A stretch of DNA of 64,000 nt from assembly GCF_009711135.1 (NCBI RefSeq), contig NZ_WMIC01000005.1, forward strand, positions 398,882-462,881, given 5' to 3'. The translations under genes and the position numbers were made by a program. The notes under the pieces are model-generated. The model did no database searches and was not told the origin of the DNA. It saw only the letters and a list, made by a program, of their open reading frames with translations. Shown one piece after another: positions 18,255 through 26,885 of the stretch (positions within the stretch are counted from its first letter, which is position 1; every line of letters begins with the position of its first letter). This DNA comes from Flavobacterium sp. LC2016-01 (GTDB lineage: Bacteria > Bacteroidota > Bacteroidia > Flavobacteriales > Flavobacteriaceae).

Positions 18255-19697
18255 TTACTGATTAATTGACCAAATTGAATATCCTTTTGGCGGACACTGG
18301 ATTTTTACCCATTTATCGGCTTGCGTAGTTGGATACCAAGTCGAGTTTCCTGTAAAATCTTTAATTTGTGTATTTGCCCAATTAGTCTGAATCCATCTTT
18401 CCTGCCAAACATCAGAATTGTTGATGTAAACTACTAAACCAGGATTTCCGTTATAACCATTTCTTCTTGCTACATATTCGTCGTTATCTGAATATAAGAT
18501 CGAAGTTGTTCCGGTTGCTTTGTTGTTATGAATCCAGATCAAATTATTTAATTTATTTTTATCCAGCCATTCTTCATAATCTCTGTAGAAAATTGTTGGA
18601 TAACCTTCATGAGTCAATATATAAGAATAAGCTAAAAGTTTGCTCCAAATTTCATCGGTATCATGATTGGTAACAAAAGTTACTGCTTTGTATGGATTTC
18701 GTTTCCACATCATATCATCATTTAAAAGAGCAAGATTATTTCCGTCAAAGGCATCATTCATTTTGTAATAGCAGGCAAAATCAAATACAGAACTATTAGC
18801 ATTGTTTGCCCAATCGTTTAATACGTTTACATTCGAATCCCATAATTCTCCAACAGAAAATCCGCCAACATTTGCGTTCCAATCATGTATAACCCATGGA
18901 GCAAAACCTTTAACGTAATCAAATCTCCATCCGTCAAATTTCATAGTATTTTTATAATATTTTCCAACACCATCTGCTCTCAGCCAAAGCCAGTCTTGAA
19001 CATTTGGAGCAGCATGGCATAAATCAGGAAATCCTCCAAACGAACCTTCATCATTATTACCAAAACTGTTTTTATAAAAATCATTATAAGTACGTTTGAA
19101 TTTTCCTGAAGCAATTCCATTAAAATTAGTCCAAGTATTTGTTCCAGTAAACGGATTCGCCTCAGATTGTCCTCCACTGTTGTGATTGATTACAATGTCT
19201 GCATATACCTTCATATTTTCGGTATGTGCTTTTGTAATCAAGTTTACTAATTCTGTTTTTGAACCAAAACGGGTTTCGATGCTTCCATTTTGATTGTAAT
19301 CGCCAAAGTCAAAATAATCAGTTGGATCATAACCCATTGAAAACGCACCGTTTTGCGCTTTTGAAGCTGGAGGAAGCCAAATAGAACCAATTCCCGCATT
19401 TGACCATGCAGTGACTTTACCGCTGACAGTGTCCCACCAAGTTCCTCCTGCTGGAACATCCCAATAAAAGGCCTGCATCATAACGCCTCCGCCGGGATTG
19501 TCAACATATTTTCCAGTTGGTGAGGATTTTGATGCTCCTGTGCTGAAAGGTTTTCCGTCATGATTTGTAACATTGATGATCTCGAATTTCTGACTTTCCG
19601 CTTTTGAATCATTCTCTAACGTTTCATTTTGTGAACACGAGCATAAAACGGCTGTAATCATGCCCAGAAACAAAAACTTTTTTTGTGGTTTTTTCAT
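18255..19697 (-). CDS. Lipoprotein alpha-amylase, archaeal-type GH13
   Basis: A 480-aa secreted alpha-amylase. A lipoprotein signal with lipobox LCSC (Cys21) leads into a GH13 barrel. Region I is ADIVINH (D167-H172), region II GWRFDYVKG with nucleophile D260, region III GELWD with acid/base E284, and region IV FVTNHD with D346. Several long stretches (MQAFYWDVPAGG, SMGYDP, ETRFGSK, PTIFYRDYEEWL, NLIWIHNN) recall the Pyrococcus/Thermococcus enzyme, the GH13_7 subfamily, as I remember it. It would hydrolyse alpha-1,4 glucans at the cell surface or in the periplasm. The gene stands alone, with no SusCD pair nearby. Alternatives within GH13 (GH13_5 or GH13_6) fit less well. Confidence 0.88.
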   Translation of the reverse strand: MKKPQKKFLFLGMITAVLCSCSQNETLENDSKAESQKFEIINVTNHDGKPFSTGASKSSPTGKYVDNPGGGVMMQAFYWDVPAGGTWWDTVSGKVTAWSNAGIGSIWLPPASKAQNGAFSMGYDPTDYFDFGDYNQNGSIETRFGSKTELVNLITKAHTENMKVYADIVINHNSGGQSEANPFTGTNTWTNFNGIASGKFKRTYNDFYKNSFGNNDEGSFGGFPDLCHAAPNVQDWLWLRADGVGKYYKNTMKFDGWRFDYVKGFAPWVIHDWNANVGGFSVGELWDSNVNVLNDWANNANSSVFDFACYYKMNDAFDGNNLALLNDDMMWKRNPYKAVTFVTNHDTDEIWSKLLAYSYILTHEGYPTIFYRDYEEWLDKNKLNNLIWIHNNKATGTTSILYSDNDEYVARRNGYNGNPGLVVYINNSDVWQERWIQTNWANTQIKDFTGNSTWYPTTQADKWVKIQCPPKGYSIWSINQ

Positions 19698-19854
19698 AAT
19701 AGATTTGGTTAAAATGGTTAATAAAGTTTGTGATTAGATAATTTTTAAGCTTTAAAACGTGGATATTCTTATTTTTAAGACGAAAAAATATTAATTACGC
19801 ATCGAATGTAGGTTTTTTTTGATTCAATTTTTTTTTGCAGGAAAATAGTTATAC

Positions 19855-19866
19855 AACGAAAACGTT
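19855..19866. promoter_or_regulatory. Possible operator palindrome
   Basis: AACGAAAACGTT, with AACG/CGTT arms, resembles a LacI-family half-site arrangement. A related perfect palindrome, TATAACGTTATA, lies at 26607-26618 before the XrtN operon. Binding is not shown. Confidence 0.3.
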
Positions 19867-20044
19867 ATAGTGTTAAAAACTTTTTTTAGAAGTCTTATTT
19901 TTAAAGGGTTGTGTTTTTGATAAAAAATGTCTTTTAGAGAAATTATGCTTTTCATGAGCATATTTTGACGGATTAAAAACGGTTTCTTATTTATGAATGA
20001 AAAGACCAATCTCTATAATTTTTTGTTAATAGTATATGCGATAG

Positions 20045-20074
20045 TTGTATTATGTAATTGAATTGTTATTTTTG
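20045..20074 (+). promoter_or_regulatory. Promoter of the surA-like gene
   Basis: TTG at 20045-20047, a 19-bp spacer and TATTTTTG at 20067-20074, both in register with the Bacteroidota consensus. Confidence 0.6.
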
Positions 20075-20216
20075 TTCGTTATAAGTAAAAGAACTAGAGT
20101 TTAATTGTTTACTGGTTTTAAAGTTCAGCTTTAAAAATGAGGCAATTGAGGGTTTAGTTTTTAAAAAACGATAATTCTAAAAACAAGATCTTTACATTTA
20201 AATTAAATCTAAAATA

Positions 20217-21647
20217 ATGTTATTAAAAAAATTACAGCTAAAAACAATTGATTACAAGCTTGTACTGACAATGTGTTTTTTACTTTTTTTCAGCTCAATG
20301 GTTTCAGCTCAGGAAATTATTCCAGATGCTGTAGCGCAAAAACCGGTTGAAGCTCATGTTGGAGGACAAAAAATTGACGGTATTATCGCTACCGTTGGAG
20401 ATTATATTGTTTTAGATTCAGATATTGATAAAGGCTTTTTAGAAATTACTGCGCAGGGCGGTTCTGTAAAAGATATTACAAGATGCCAGATGCTTGGTAA
20501 ACTTTTAGAAGATAAGTTATACGCGCACCAGGCAATTCAAGACAGTATTATTGTTAGTGATGCCGAGGTTAGAGGTATGATGGAAGACCGTTTGAATTAT
20601 ATGGTAAAACAGGTTGGAGATATCAATAAAGTTGTTGAATACTACAAAAAAAGTTCTGTTGAAGAATTCAAAACGTATTTTGCTGACATCTTAAAAGAGC
20701 AAAAATTATCTTCAGAAATGAGAGATAAAATCGTTAAAGAAGTTGAAATCACACCTGAAGAAGTTCGTAATTTCTTTAAGAAAATTCCAAAAGATGAATT
20801 ACCGACTTTTGGAGCCGAAATGGAAGTAGCACAAATTGTTGTAGAACCTAAAGTTTCAAAAGAAGACAAGCAAAAAGTAATTGACAGATTGAACGCAATA
20901 CGTCAAGATGTTATTGAAGGAGCCAGTTTTGCTACAAAAGCCGTTTTATATTCGCAGGATCCTGGATCATCTGCAAACGGAGGATATTATAAAATGACAA
21001 GAAGAACACCTTTTTTGAAAGAGTTTAAAGATGTTGCTTTTAGTTTGCAGGAAGGTGAAATTTCACAGCCTTTTGAAACCATTTATGGATTTCATATTAT
21101 TATGGTAGACAAGATTAAAGGACAAGAAGTTGAATTGCGACATATTTTAATCTCGCCAACGGTTTCTGAAGCTGCTTTAAAAGAAGCTAAGGAAAGAATC
21201 ACAAACATTCGTAATAAGATCATAAATAAAGAACTTTCATTTGCAGATGCTGCTAGAACAGAATCTGATGAAAAAGAAACAAGAGCAAACGGAGGTACAT
21301 TAGTAAACCCTAATACGCAGGATACACGTTTTGAATTGACTAAAATGGATCCGCAATTGTATGGCCAAGTTTCAAATTTGAAAGATACAGAGGTATCTCA
21401 GCCACTTTTAAATGTAGATGAAAAAAGCAGTAAAAAGACCTATAAAATAATCACGGTAACAAACAGAATCAACGAGCATACCGCAGATTATGCAATGGAT
21501 TATACAAAAATTAAAGATCTTGCATTAAAAGAAAAACAAATTAATGCAATCGCAAAATGGTTTGATGCGAAGATTAAAGATACTTACATTAAAATTATTG
21601 GCGAATACAGAGACTGTGCTTTTGCTAATAATTGGCTGAAAAAATAA
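20217..21647 (+). CDS. Periplasmic peptidyl-prolyl isomerase, SurA-like
   Basis: A 476-aa exported chaperone. A signal peptide (about residues 12-31, ending VSAQE) is followed by a SurA-type N-terminal domain with KIDGIIATVGDYIVLDSDID. Two parvulin domains then follow, about 200-300 and 305-410, the second opening with ELRHILISP. The overall design matches SurA, which escorts outer membrane proteins to the BAM complex. The gene is monocistronic, with promoter at 20045 and terminator at 21664. The exact orthology to SurA is inferred from domain order. Confidence 0.85.
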   Translation: MLLKKLQLKTIDYKLVLTMCFLLFFSSMVSAQEIIPDAVAQKPVEAHVGGQKIDGIIATVGDYIVLDSDIDKGFLEITAQGGSVKDITRCQMLGKLLEDKLYAHQAIQDSIIVSDAEVRGMMEDRLNYMVKQVGDINKVVEYYKKSSVEEFKTYFADILKEQKLSSEMRDKIVKEVEITPEEVRNFFKKIPKDELPTFGAEMEVAQIVVEPKVSKEDKQKVIDRLNAIRQDVIEGASFATKAVLYSQDPGSSANGGYYKMTRRTPFLKEFKDVAFSLQEGEISQPFETIYGFHIIMVDKIKGQEVELRHILISPTVSEAALKEAKERITNIRNKIINKELSFADAARTESDEKETRANGGTLVNPNTQDTRFELTKMDPQLYGQVSNLKDTEVSQPLLNVDEKSSKKTYKIITVTNRINEHTADYAMDYTKIKDLALKEKQINAIAKWFDAKIKDTYIKIIGEYRDCAFANNWLKK

Positions 21648-21663
21648 TTTTTATTAAATAAAT

Positions 21664-21706
21664 AAAAGAGTTAGTTTTATGAATCCATAGAGCTGACTCT
21701 TTTTTA
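21664..21706 (+). terminator. Terminator after the surA-like gene
   Basis: AAAAGAGTTAG pairs with CTGACTCTTTT with one G-T pair and is followed by T-rich sequence. Confidence 0.8.
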
Positions 21707-21724
21707 ATTTAAAAACATACTTAA

Positions 21725-22678
21725 ATGTCTGACGTAACAGCAATTCATAATTTAGTTCAAAAACGAAACGAGTTAAAATCAGAAATAGCAAAAATCATTG
21801 TAGGACAAGATGCAGTAGTTGATCAAATTTTACTGTGTATATTTTCAGGAGGACACGCTTTATTAATTGGAGTTCCGGGTTTGGCAAAAACTTTAATGAT
21901 TAATACTTTGTCTCAAGCATTAGGCTTAGATTTTAAAAGAATTCAGTTTACGCCAGATTTAATGCCTTCGGATATTTTAGGAAGTGAAATTTTAGATGAA
22001 AACAGACACTTTAAATTCATTAAAGGACCAATTTTCTCTAATATAATTTTGGCTGACGAGATTAACAGAACACCGCCAAAAACTCAAGCTGCTTTGCTTG
22101 AAGCGATGCAGGAACGCTCGGTTACAATTGCCGGACAGAATTACAAATTAGATTTGCCGTATTTTGTTTTGGCAACACAAAACCCAATTGAGCAGGAGGG
22201 AACTTATCCTTTACCAGAAGCGCAGTTGGACCGTTTTATGTTTGCTATTAAATTAGAATATCCAACTTTTGAAGAGGAAGTTCAGGTGGTAAAACGTACT
22301 ACATCTGACGTGAAAACAACAATTAATGCTTTGTTTACAGCACAGGAAATTATCGATTTTCAGCATTTGATCCGCAGAATTCCAGTAGCAGACAATGTAA
22401 TTGAATATGCGGTAACATTAGTAAGTAAAACACGCCCGGATAATAAATTGTCGAATGATTTTGTGAAAAATTATTTAGATTGGGGAGCAGGACCAAGAGC
22501 TTCTCAAAATCTGATTTTAGCAGCAAAAGCACACGCCGCTTTTAATGGTAAATTTTCGCCGGATATTGAAGACGTAAAAGCCGTAGCAACTGGAATTTTA
22601 AGACACAGAATTATTAAAAATTATAAAGCAGATGCTGAAGGAATAACTGAAGAAGTTATCATTCAAAAACTGTTGTAA
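21725..22678 (+). CDS. MoxR-family AAA+ ATPase
   Basis: A 317-aa MoxR-type ATPase. Walker A GVPGLAKT (near residue 47), Walker B ILADEINRTPPKTQAALLEAM and the sensor region ATQNPIEQEGTYPLPEAQLDRF are complete. MoxR proteins act with DUF58 and von Willebrand A proteins as metal-insertion or maturation chaperones. Here no DUF58 gene follows: a terminator and a convergent gene end the unit, so its partner must be elsewhere. It starts 19 bp after the preceding terminator. Confidence 0.93.
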   Translation: MSDVTAIHNLVQKRNELKSEIAKIIVGQDAVVDQILLCIFSGGHALLIGVPGLAKTLMINTLSQALGLDFKRIQFTPDLMPSDILGSEILDENRHFKFIKGPIFSNIILADEINRTPPKTQAALLEAMQERSVTIAGQNYKLDLPYFVLATQNPIEQEGTYPLPEAQLDRFMFAIKLEYPTFEEEVQVVKRTTSDVKTTINALFTAQEIIDFQHLIRRIPVADNVIEYAVTLVSKTRPDNKLSNDFVKNYLDWGAGPRASQNLILAAKAHAAFNGKFSPDIEDVKAVATGILRHRIIKNYKADAEGITEEVIIQKLL

Positions 22679-22692
22679 CTATTATATTTTAT

Positions 22693-22734
22693 GGGAAAGC
22701 CTGACAAGATTAAGATTTTGTCAGGCTTTTTTTA
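22693..22734. terminator. Bidirectional terminator
   Basis: AAAGCCTGACAA pairs with TTGTCAGGCTTTTTTT between the converging MoxR and exosortase genes. Confidence 0.9.
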
Positions 22735-23967
22735 TTACTGGTTTTTTGTTGTTTCGTTAATCAGCCGCACAGATTTATTGGTGAATAGTTTGACCAAAAG
22801 AACTTCAGGAAGAGAAGTGTATTTTTTTCTGCCACATTCGTACCACCAATAGGAATTGTATTGCATATTGTTTTTCTCCATTTTTATCTGCCATATTTTT
22901 TCATTTCCTCTCGCGATTTCTTTTTTCGCTATAATTTTATAACCATTTCCTGTCCAGCAGACTAACGGATTATGAGCTGGAGTTTTAATATAAATCAGTT
23001 TGTTTGGAGTTGAAATTTTAAAAACTTCATTATTTACCCAAGTTCCATTTTGAATGAAATATTCTGGGCTTAAATCTTCAAGTAAATTGTTAGGCTGTAT
23101 TTTCTTTATTTCAAAACTGGTTGCAAATAGGATTATAGTTCCAATAAGAATAACTAAGAATTTATACTGCTGTTTTTTTATTTGAGTTTCTTCTATTTTC
23201 GGTTTTAAAAATCGGATCAGAAACAGCATTGGAACAATTTGATAAAATAGAAAACATAATATTCCAATTGTATGATGCAGTGCGTTTTCTTGTGTACATT
23301 GGAATAAAATAAGCGTAATGATTCTGAAGTAATTCGAAATTATATTAAGAATAATTACAACTACACAAAAAAGAAAAATCTGAAGGATATTGAAATATTT
23401 TGACTGTTTCTTTTCTTCTAAAGTTAATATAAAAGCACCTGACAGCAATCCGGTTTTAAACATTGACAAGCCCATGCAAGCTGTGTCGACTGTGATTTTT
23501 GCATTATTGATATAAAAATTAACGCCTTCTATTTTATCAATTGCAATGAAATTCTTTAAAACGATATAAACATAATAACAAAGAACTTGTTTTATTTCGG
23601 TTGTCATGTAATCGAAAAAAGTACTGAATACCGAAGAGAACAATAAAATACAGATTAGCGCAATAAATGAAAATTTTTGTGTAAAACTGTAATACAATAA
23701 ACAGACAAATAATGCTAAAGCTAAAAGGTGCAATGATTTAGTGTGCAAACGATAGCTTATAAACTCCAATATAAAAATCAAAGCAAAAAGTGGATAGCTT
23801 ACATTAAAAGTTGTTTTACGGCTCCCAATAAAAAACAGTCCGATTGATGCTAAAATTCCGAACAAATTAGTAGTAAGGCCCGCTGAAATTATGTTGTAGT
23901 TTAAAATCAAAAGACAACAAGCGATCAGCAGGAGAGAAGTTTTTTTGTATTCCAGTAATCGATTCAT
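22735..23967 (-). CDS. xrtN: Exosortase N
   Basis: A 410-aa polytopic membrane protein of the exosortase family. The catalytic triad is visible: C164 in DTACMGLSM, R215 in NYFRIITL and a His at 231/232 in HHTIG. About eight to ten membrane spans cover residues 10-285. The C-terminal soluble part contains HNPLVCWTGNGYKI (about 335-348), which resembles the EpsI-like tail found on some exosortases. Exosortases cut PEP-type C-terminal sorting signals at the membrane. Its gene starts at the base next to the stop of its predicted target, in one operon, which fits the XrtN system of Bacteroidota with a single dedicated substrate. Confidence 0.85.
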   Translation of the reverse strand: MNRLLEYKKTSLLLIACCLLILNYNIISAGLTTNLFGILASIGLFFIGSRKTTFNVSYPLFALIFILEFISYRLHTKSLHLLALALFVCLLYYSFTQKFSFIALICILLFSSVFSTFFDYMTTEIKQVLCYYVYIVLKNFIAIDKIEGVNFYINNAKITVDTACMGLSMFKTGLLSGAFILTLEEKKQSKYFNILQIFLFCVVVIILNIISNYFRIITLILFQCTQENALHHTIGILCFLFYQIVPMLFLIRFLKPKIEETQIKKQQYKFLVILIGTIILFATSFEIKKIQPNNLLEDLSPEYFIQNGTWVNNEVFKISTPNKLIYIKTPAHNPLVCWTGNGYKIIAKKEIARGNEKIWQIKMEKNNMQYNSYWWYECGRKKYTSLPEVLLVKLFTNKSVRLINETTKNQ

Positions 23968-26463
23968 TTATACGGTCTGTTTTTTTGTTTTTCGGTAATA
24001 GAAATAAAGTGTTGCAGTTCCAATAATAATCAAAAGCCATTCGTGAGGCTCAGGAACCGCACCGTCATTATTTATTGACGCATTTCCTAATGTGTTTACG
24101 TTTTTATCGATTCCATTGTTTTTGTAATCTTCATCTGTTTCCAGAACAATTAAGGATGAAATTGGCGTTACAATATTGGCATCTTTTGCTAGTTCAACAT
24201 ATTGATTATTGGCCAAAGTATCGTTTTGAATTTTAACCTGTTCTTCGAGAACTTTTCCAAAAGCGTACATTCTGTAAATATGATTCGGCCCATTACTTTT
24301 TGAATTATTGCCTTGGGTATTTTCACGAATTGAAACTTGAGACGGTTCAATATTAATGCTGTTTTGGTCTGCTTTGTAAACCGGAAATTGATGTTTGTTA
24401 ATCATCTCTAAACAAACAGCCAAACTGCTTTGAAAATAATCCACATAGTTTTGTTCTTTAGCAGTCTGCCAAAACGGATTAACATCAGAACTGATATTGA
24501 TGACTTTTATATTTTTTTGTTTTGTTCCGAATTTGATTTTCTTCAGATAATCTGATCCCTCAAGTTCTTCAAAATTAGCAGAGAAAGTTCCTGATTTTGT
24601 AATAACTAAACTGTTTTTTGCCAATTTATAAAGAGGTAATAAGGTGTACTGGGAATCTTCAAAATCCAGCTGAATGGCTTTAAAATTATCTTTGTCGATT
24701 TTCTTTTTTTTACCATTTACAAAAACGTAAAGATTTTGCTGATCAAGATTGACAAATGATTCTATTTGTTTTGTTGTCCAATTGCTGTTTAAATCCAAAA
24801 TAATTTCAGAAGGAGTGAATGGAATAACTGCTTTTTGAATGGCATCGACTTCATAAATTTTTCCTTTCCAAGCAAATGAATTATGATTGATTTTGCTTAA
24901 TGGCATTGTTGCTTCCCAATTGTCAAGTCCTTTAGATTGGTTTATGTAAAATCCTTTTTCAAATTCAAAATCTTTACTGGTTTCTACAGCAGAATTACCG
25001 GTTATTTGTATTCTTGAAATTGTTTCGGCATTCGAAATGTTTGGTCCTTTAATAGAAAGACTTTGATATTTCATTTGGCTGTCTTCAACTTTTAGTGGAG
25101 TTGTAAAACCGCATTTGAATTTTCTTGGAGTTTGTCTGTTAACTGGAAAAACCCTTACAACAACTTTGTTTCCTTCTTTCCATTGCATTAATGAAGGATC
25201 GCGGTATTCTACGCCAACGATTTGTTTGTATGCCTTTTTAGCTTTTTCTTTAGTAGTCAAAACACCTTTGCGCTCCATTCCGTTAACCCATAAAGAAAGT
25301 GAGGTTGCTACAGAACCTTCAGGTAATTGAAAAGAGTAAATCGCTTCTCCGTCTCTCCATGAATCTTCGGCAGATGCAATATCCATGGTGATTTCAGTAT
25401 AGGCTAAACGTGCTTCTGGATATACTTTTACATCTTCCTTTATTTTTTTTGTAAATAAATCTGTTCCATCCCAAAGCTGTTCTTCTGCTTCTAACCTCTT
25501 ATCAAAGTTTGATTTTAGAATATTTATTTTGTCGTCATTTTCCAAACCAAGATCATCACAAGCTAAGTAAGCAATGCTGACGAAAGGATTATGAATTTTA
25601 TTTCCGTTGAATTGCTGTCTACCGAAAGAGTTAAAACGGTCAAACGAAAAGAAGTTGTCAATATTGATGTACACAAGATCTTTCTTAAGCAGAATTTCAT
25701 TGAAAAAATTAGGTTTTATATTTTGAGAAACTGAAATGTATGCGGGTAAATCTGTATTGCTTTCGAAGGAATTGATTTTTGCAATTTGAGCTATTTTTTT
25801 GCTTTCAATAACCAAACCGGCAGTAAAAATTAGAAAGCCGACAAGCACAATTGAAAACCCTGCACTAAAAGAAAGATAATAAGGTCTGTTTTTTGGTAAA
25901 TGCAAAATAACGGTCAGCAAATGAATGATTAAGATTATTGCTGGAACCAATCCGTAGAAGCCCATTCCTAAGGCTAAAATGCCAATAAATGAATAAGGTA
26001 GTACAGGAATAAGAAATAGGGCAAAGTAAAATATTATCCAAAATGTGGCACCATTAATGAAATAAAATAGATAAGTGCGTGGGTTTTTTATTTCGTTTTG
26101 ATAAAGAAAAAAATTAGTGATGCAAAACACAAAAGTTGTAACATATACCCAAACAGGCAAATGTTGAAAAACGGGAAAAAAAACATTTAAGCTAAAACAG
26201 CCAATAAGCCAATTGAGCATTAAAAAAGGAGTAAGATGAAGATACTCTTCTCTTTTCTTTAGAATTAGAAATGATACCGCAGTTCCGTAGAAAAGCTCAA
26301 ACATCAAACTAACCGCTCCAATAGATTCGTATTTGTAAAAAGAAAATTCTTTAGAAGTGAGCGCACAAATCATAAATATTGTACTGAATAGGGTCACTAA
26401 GAGGCTAATTTTTACGCCTGTTTTTTGAGAATAATAATCTAGAATTTCAAGTTTGTATTTCAT
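23968..26463 (-). CDS. XrtN-system VIT domain protein (predicted sorting target)
   Basis: An 831-aa protein. Residues about 12-220 hold some seven membrane spans. A VIT domain (inter-alpha-trypsin inhibitor type) follows near 325-450, with AIYSFQLPEGSVATSLSLWV, GVEYRDPSL and NKVVVRVFPV. The far C terminus is a sorting signal: GAVPEPHEWL, a hydrophobic stretch LLIIIGTATLYFYY and the basic tail RKTKKQ. It is directly followed by exosortase N, so it is its likely sole substrate. No VWA metal site is obvious after the VIT domain. Function unknown; probably a large inner-membrane protein whose tail is processed. Confidence 0.83.
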   Translation of the reverse strand: MKYKLEILDYYSQKTGVKISLLVTLFSTIFMICALTSKEFSFYKYESIGAVSLMFELFYGTAVSFLILKKREEYLHLTPFLMLNWLIGCFSLNVFFPVFQHLPVWVYVTTFVFCITNFFLYQNEIKNPRTYLFYFINGATFWIIFYFALFLIPVLPYSFIGILALGMGFYGLVPAIILIIHLLTVILHLPKNRPYYLSFSAGFSIVLVGFLIFTAGLVIESKKIAQIAKINSFESNTDLPAYISVSQNIKPNFFNEILLKKDLVYINIDNFFSFDRFNSFGRQQFNGNKIHNPFVSIAYLACDDLGLENDDKINILKSNFDKRLEAEEQLWDGTDLFTKKIKEDVKVYPEARLAYTEITMDIASAEDSWRDGEAIYSFQLPEGSVATSLSLWVNGMERKGVLTTKEKAKKAYKQIVGVEYRDPSLMQWKEGNKVVVRVFPVNRQTPRKFKCGFTTPLKVEDSQMKYQSLSIKGPNISNAETISRIQITGNSAVETSKDFEFEKGFYINQSKGLDNWEATMPLSKINHNSFAWKGKIYEVDAIQKAVIPFTPSEIILDLNSNWTTKQIESFVNLDQQNLYVFVNGKKKKIDKDNFKAIQLDFEDSQYTLLPLYKLAKNSLVITKSGTFSANFEELEGSDYLKKIKFGTKQKNIKVINISSDVNPFWQTAKEQNYVDYFQSSLAVCLEMINKHQFPVYKADQNSINIEPSQVSIRENTQGNNSKSNGPNHIYRMYAFGKVLEEQVKIQNDTLANNQYVELAKDANIVTPISSLIVLETDEDYKNNGIDKNVNTLGNASINNDGAVPEPHEWLLIIIGTATLYFYYRKTKKQTV

Positions 26464-26606
26464 AGTTGTATTTTTTAAAAAGTACTTTGAAATACAAAGT
26501 TAATAGAATATTTGAAAAATCAGATTTTTTTATTTTATTTTTTGAAGAAAATTTGGTGTGAATTTGTTGCTTCTAAAAATCGTTTTTAAAGACGAAAAAA
26601 GACAAC

Positions 26607-26618
26607 TATAACGTTATA
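26607..26618. promoter_or_regulatory. Perfect palindrome TATAACGTTATA
   Basis: A 12-bp perfect palindrome centred on CG, 144 bp before the start of the XrtN operon. It is similar to the site before the amylase gene. Possible repressor site; no evidence beyond symmetry. Confidence 0.3.
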
Positions 26619-26848
26619 ATTCCTTATTTAGAACTATTCTTCACGGAAATAGAGGTAAAATCTCACTTAGTTTATAACAACAAATTTCGACTTTGTTAAT
26701 GAAAAGATTTTAAAATATCAATAATTCATTTTTTTAATGCAAAATTGATATTTTGGCAAAAACAAGCAGTCAAAATCGTTTTTTAGCAATAATAATTTTT
26801 GAAAAGGCGACTTTCATTATATTCTTTTTAATTCTCACCTTTAATCTC

Positions 26849-26856
26849 TAAATTTG
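26849..26856 (+). promoter_or_regulatory. acnB promoter, -7 element
   Basis: TAAATTTG fits TAnnTTTG, 29 nt before the acnB start codon at 26886. The -33 region is T-rich without a clear TTG. Confidence 0.6.
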
Positions 26857-26885
26857 CGTACAAAAAAAAATACTTCTAATATATT

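Larger units (their letters stand above)
19698..20216. other. Divergent regulatory spacer (amylase/surA-like)
   Basis: A 519-bp A/T-rich region without genes. It carries a possible palindromic operator (19855-19866), the surA-like promoter (20045-20074) and a leader of about 135 nt before the chaperone gene. No clear promoter of the amylase gene is recognised. Confidence 0.5.
26464..26885. other. Divergent regulatory spacer (XrtN operon/acnB)
   Basis: A 422-bp gene-free A/T-rich region. It holds the perfect palindrome TATAACGTTATA at 26607-26618 and a -7 box TAAATTTG at 26849-26856 facing acnB. A stretch like TTTTTAAGACGAAAAAA before the amylase gene (about 19775) recurs here at about 26584. 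Confidence 0.5.
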
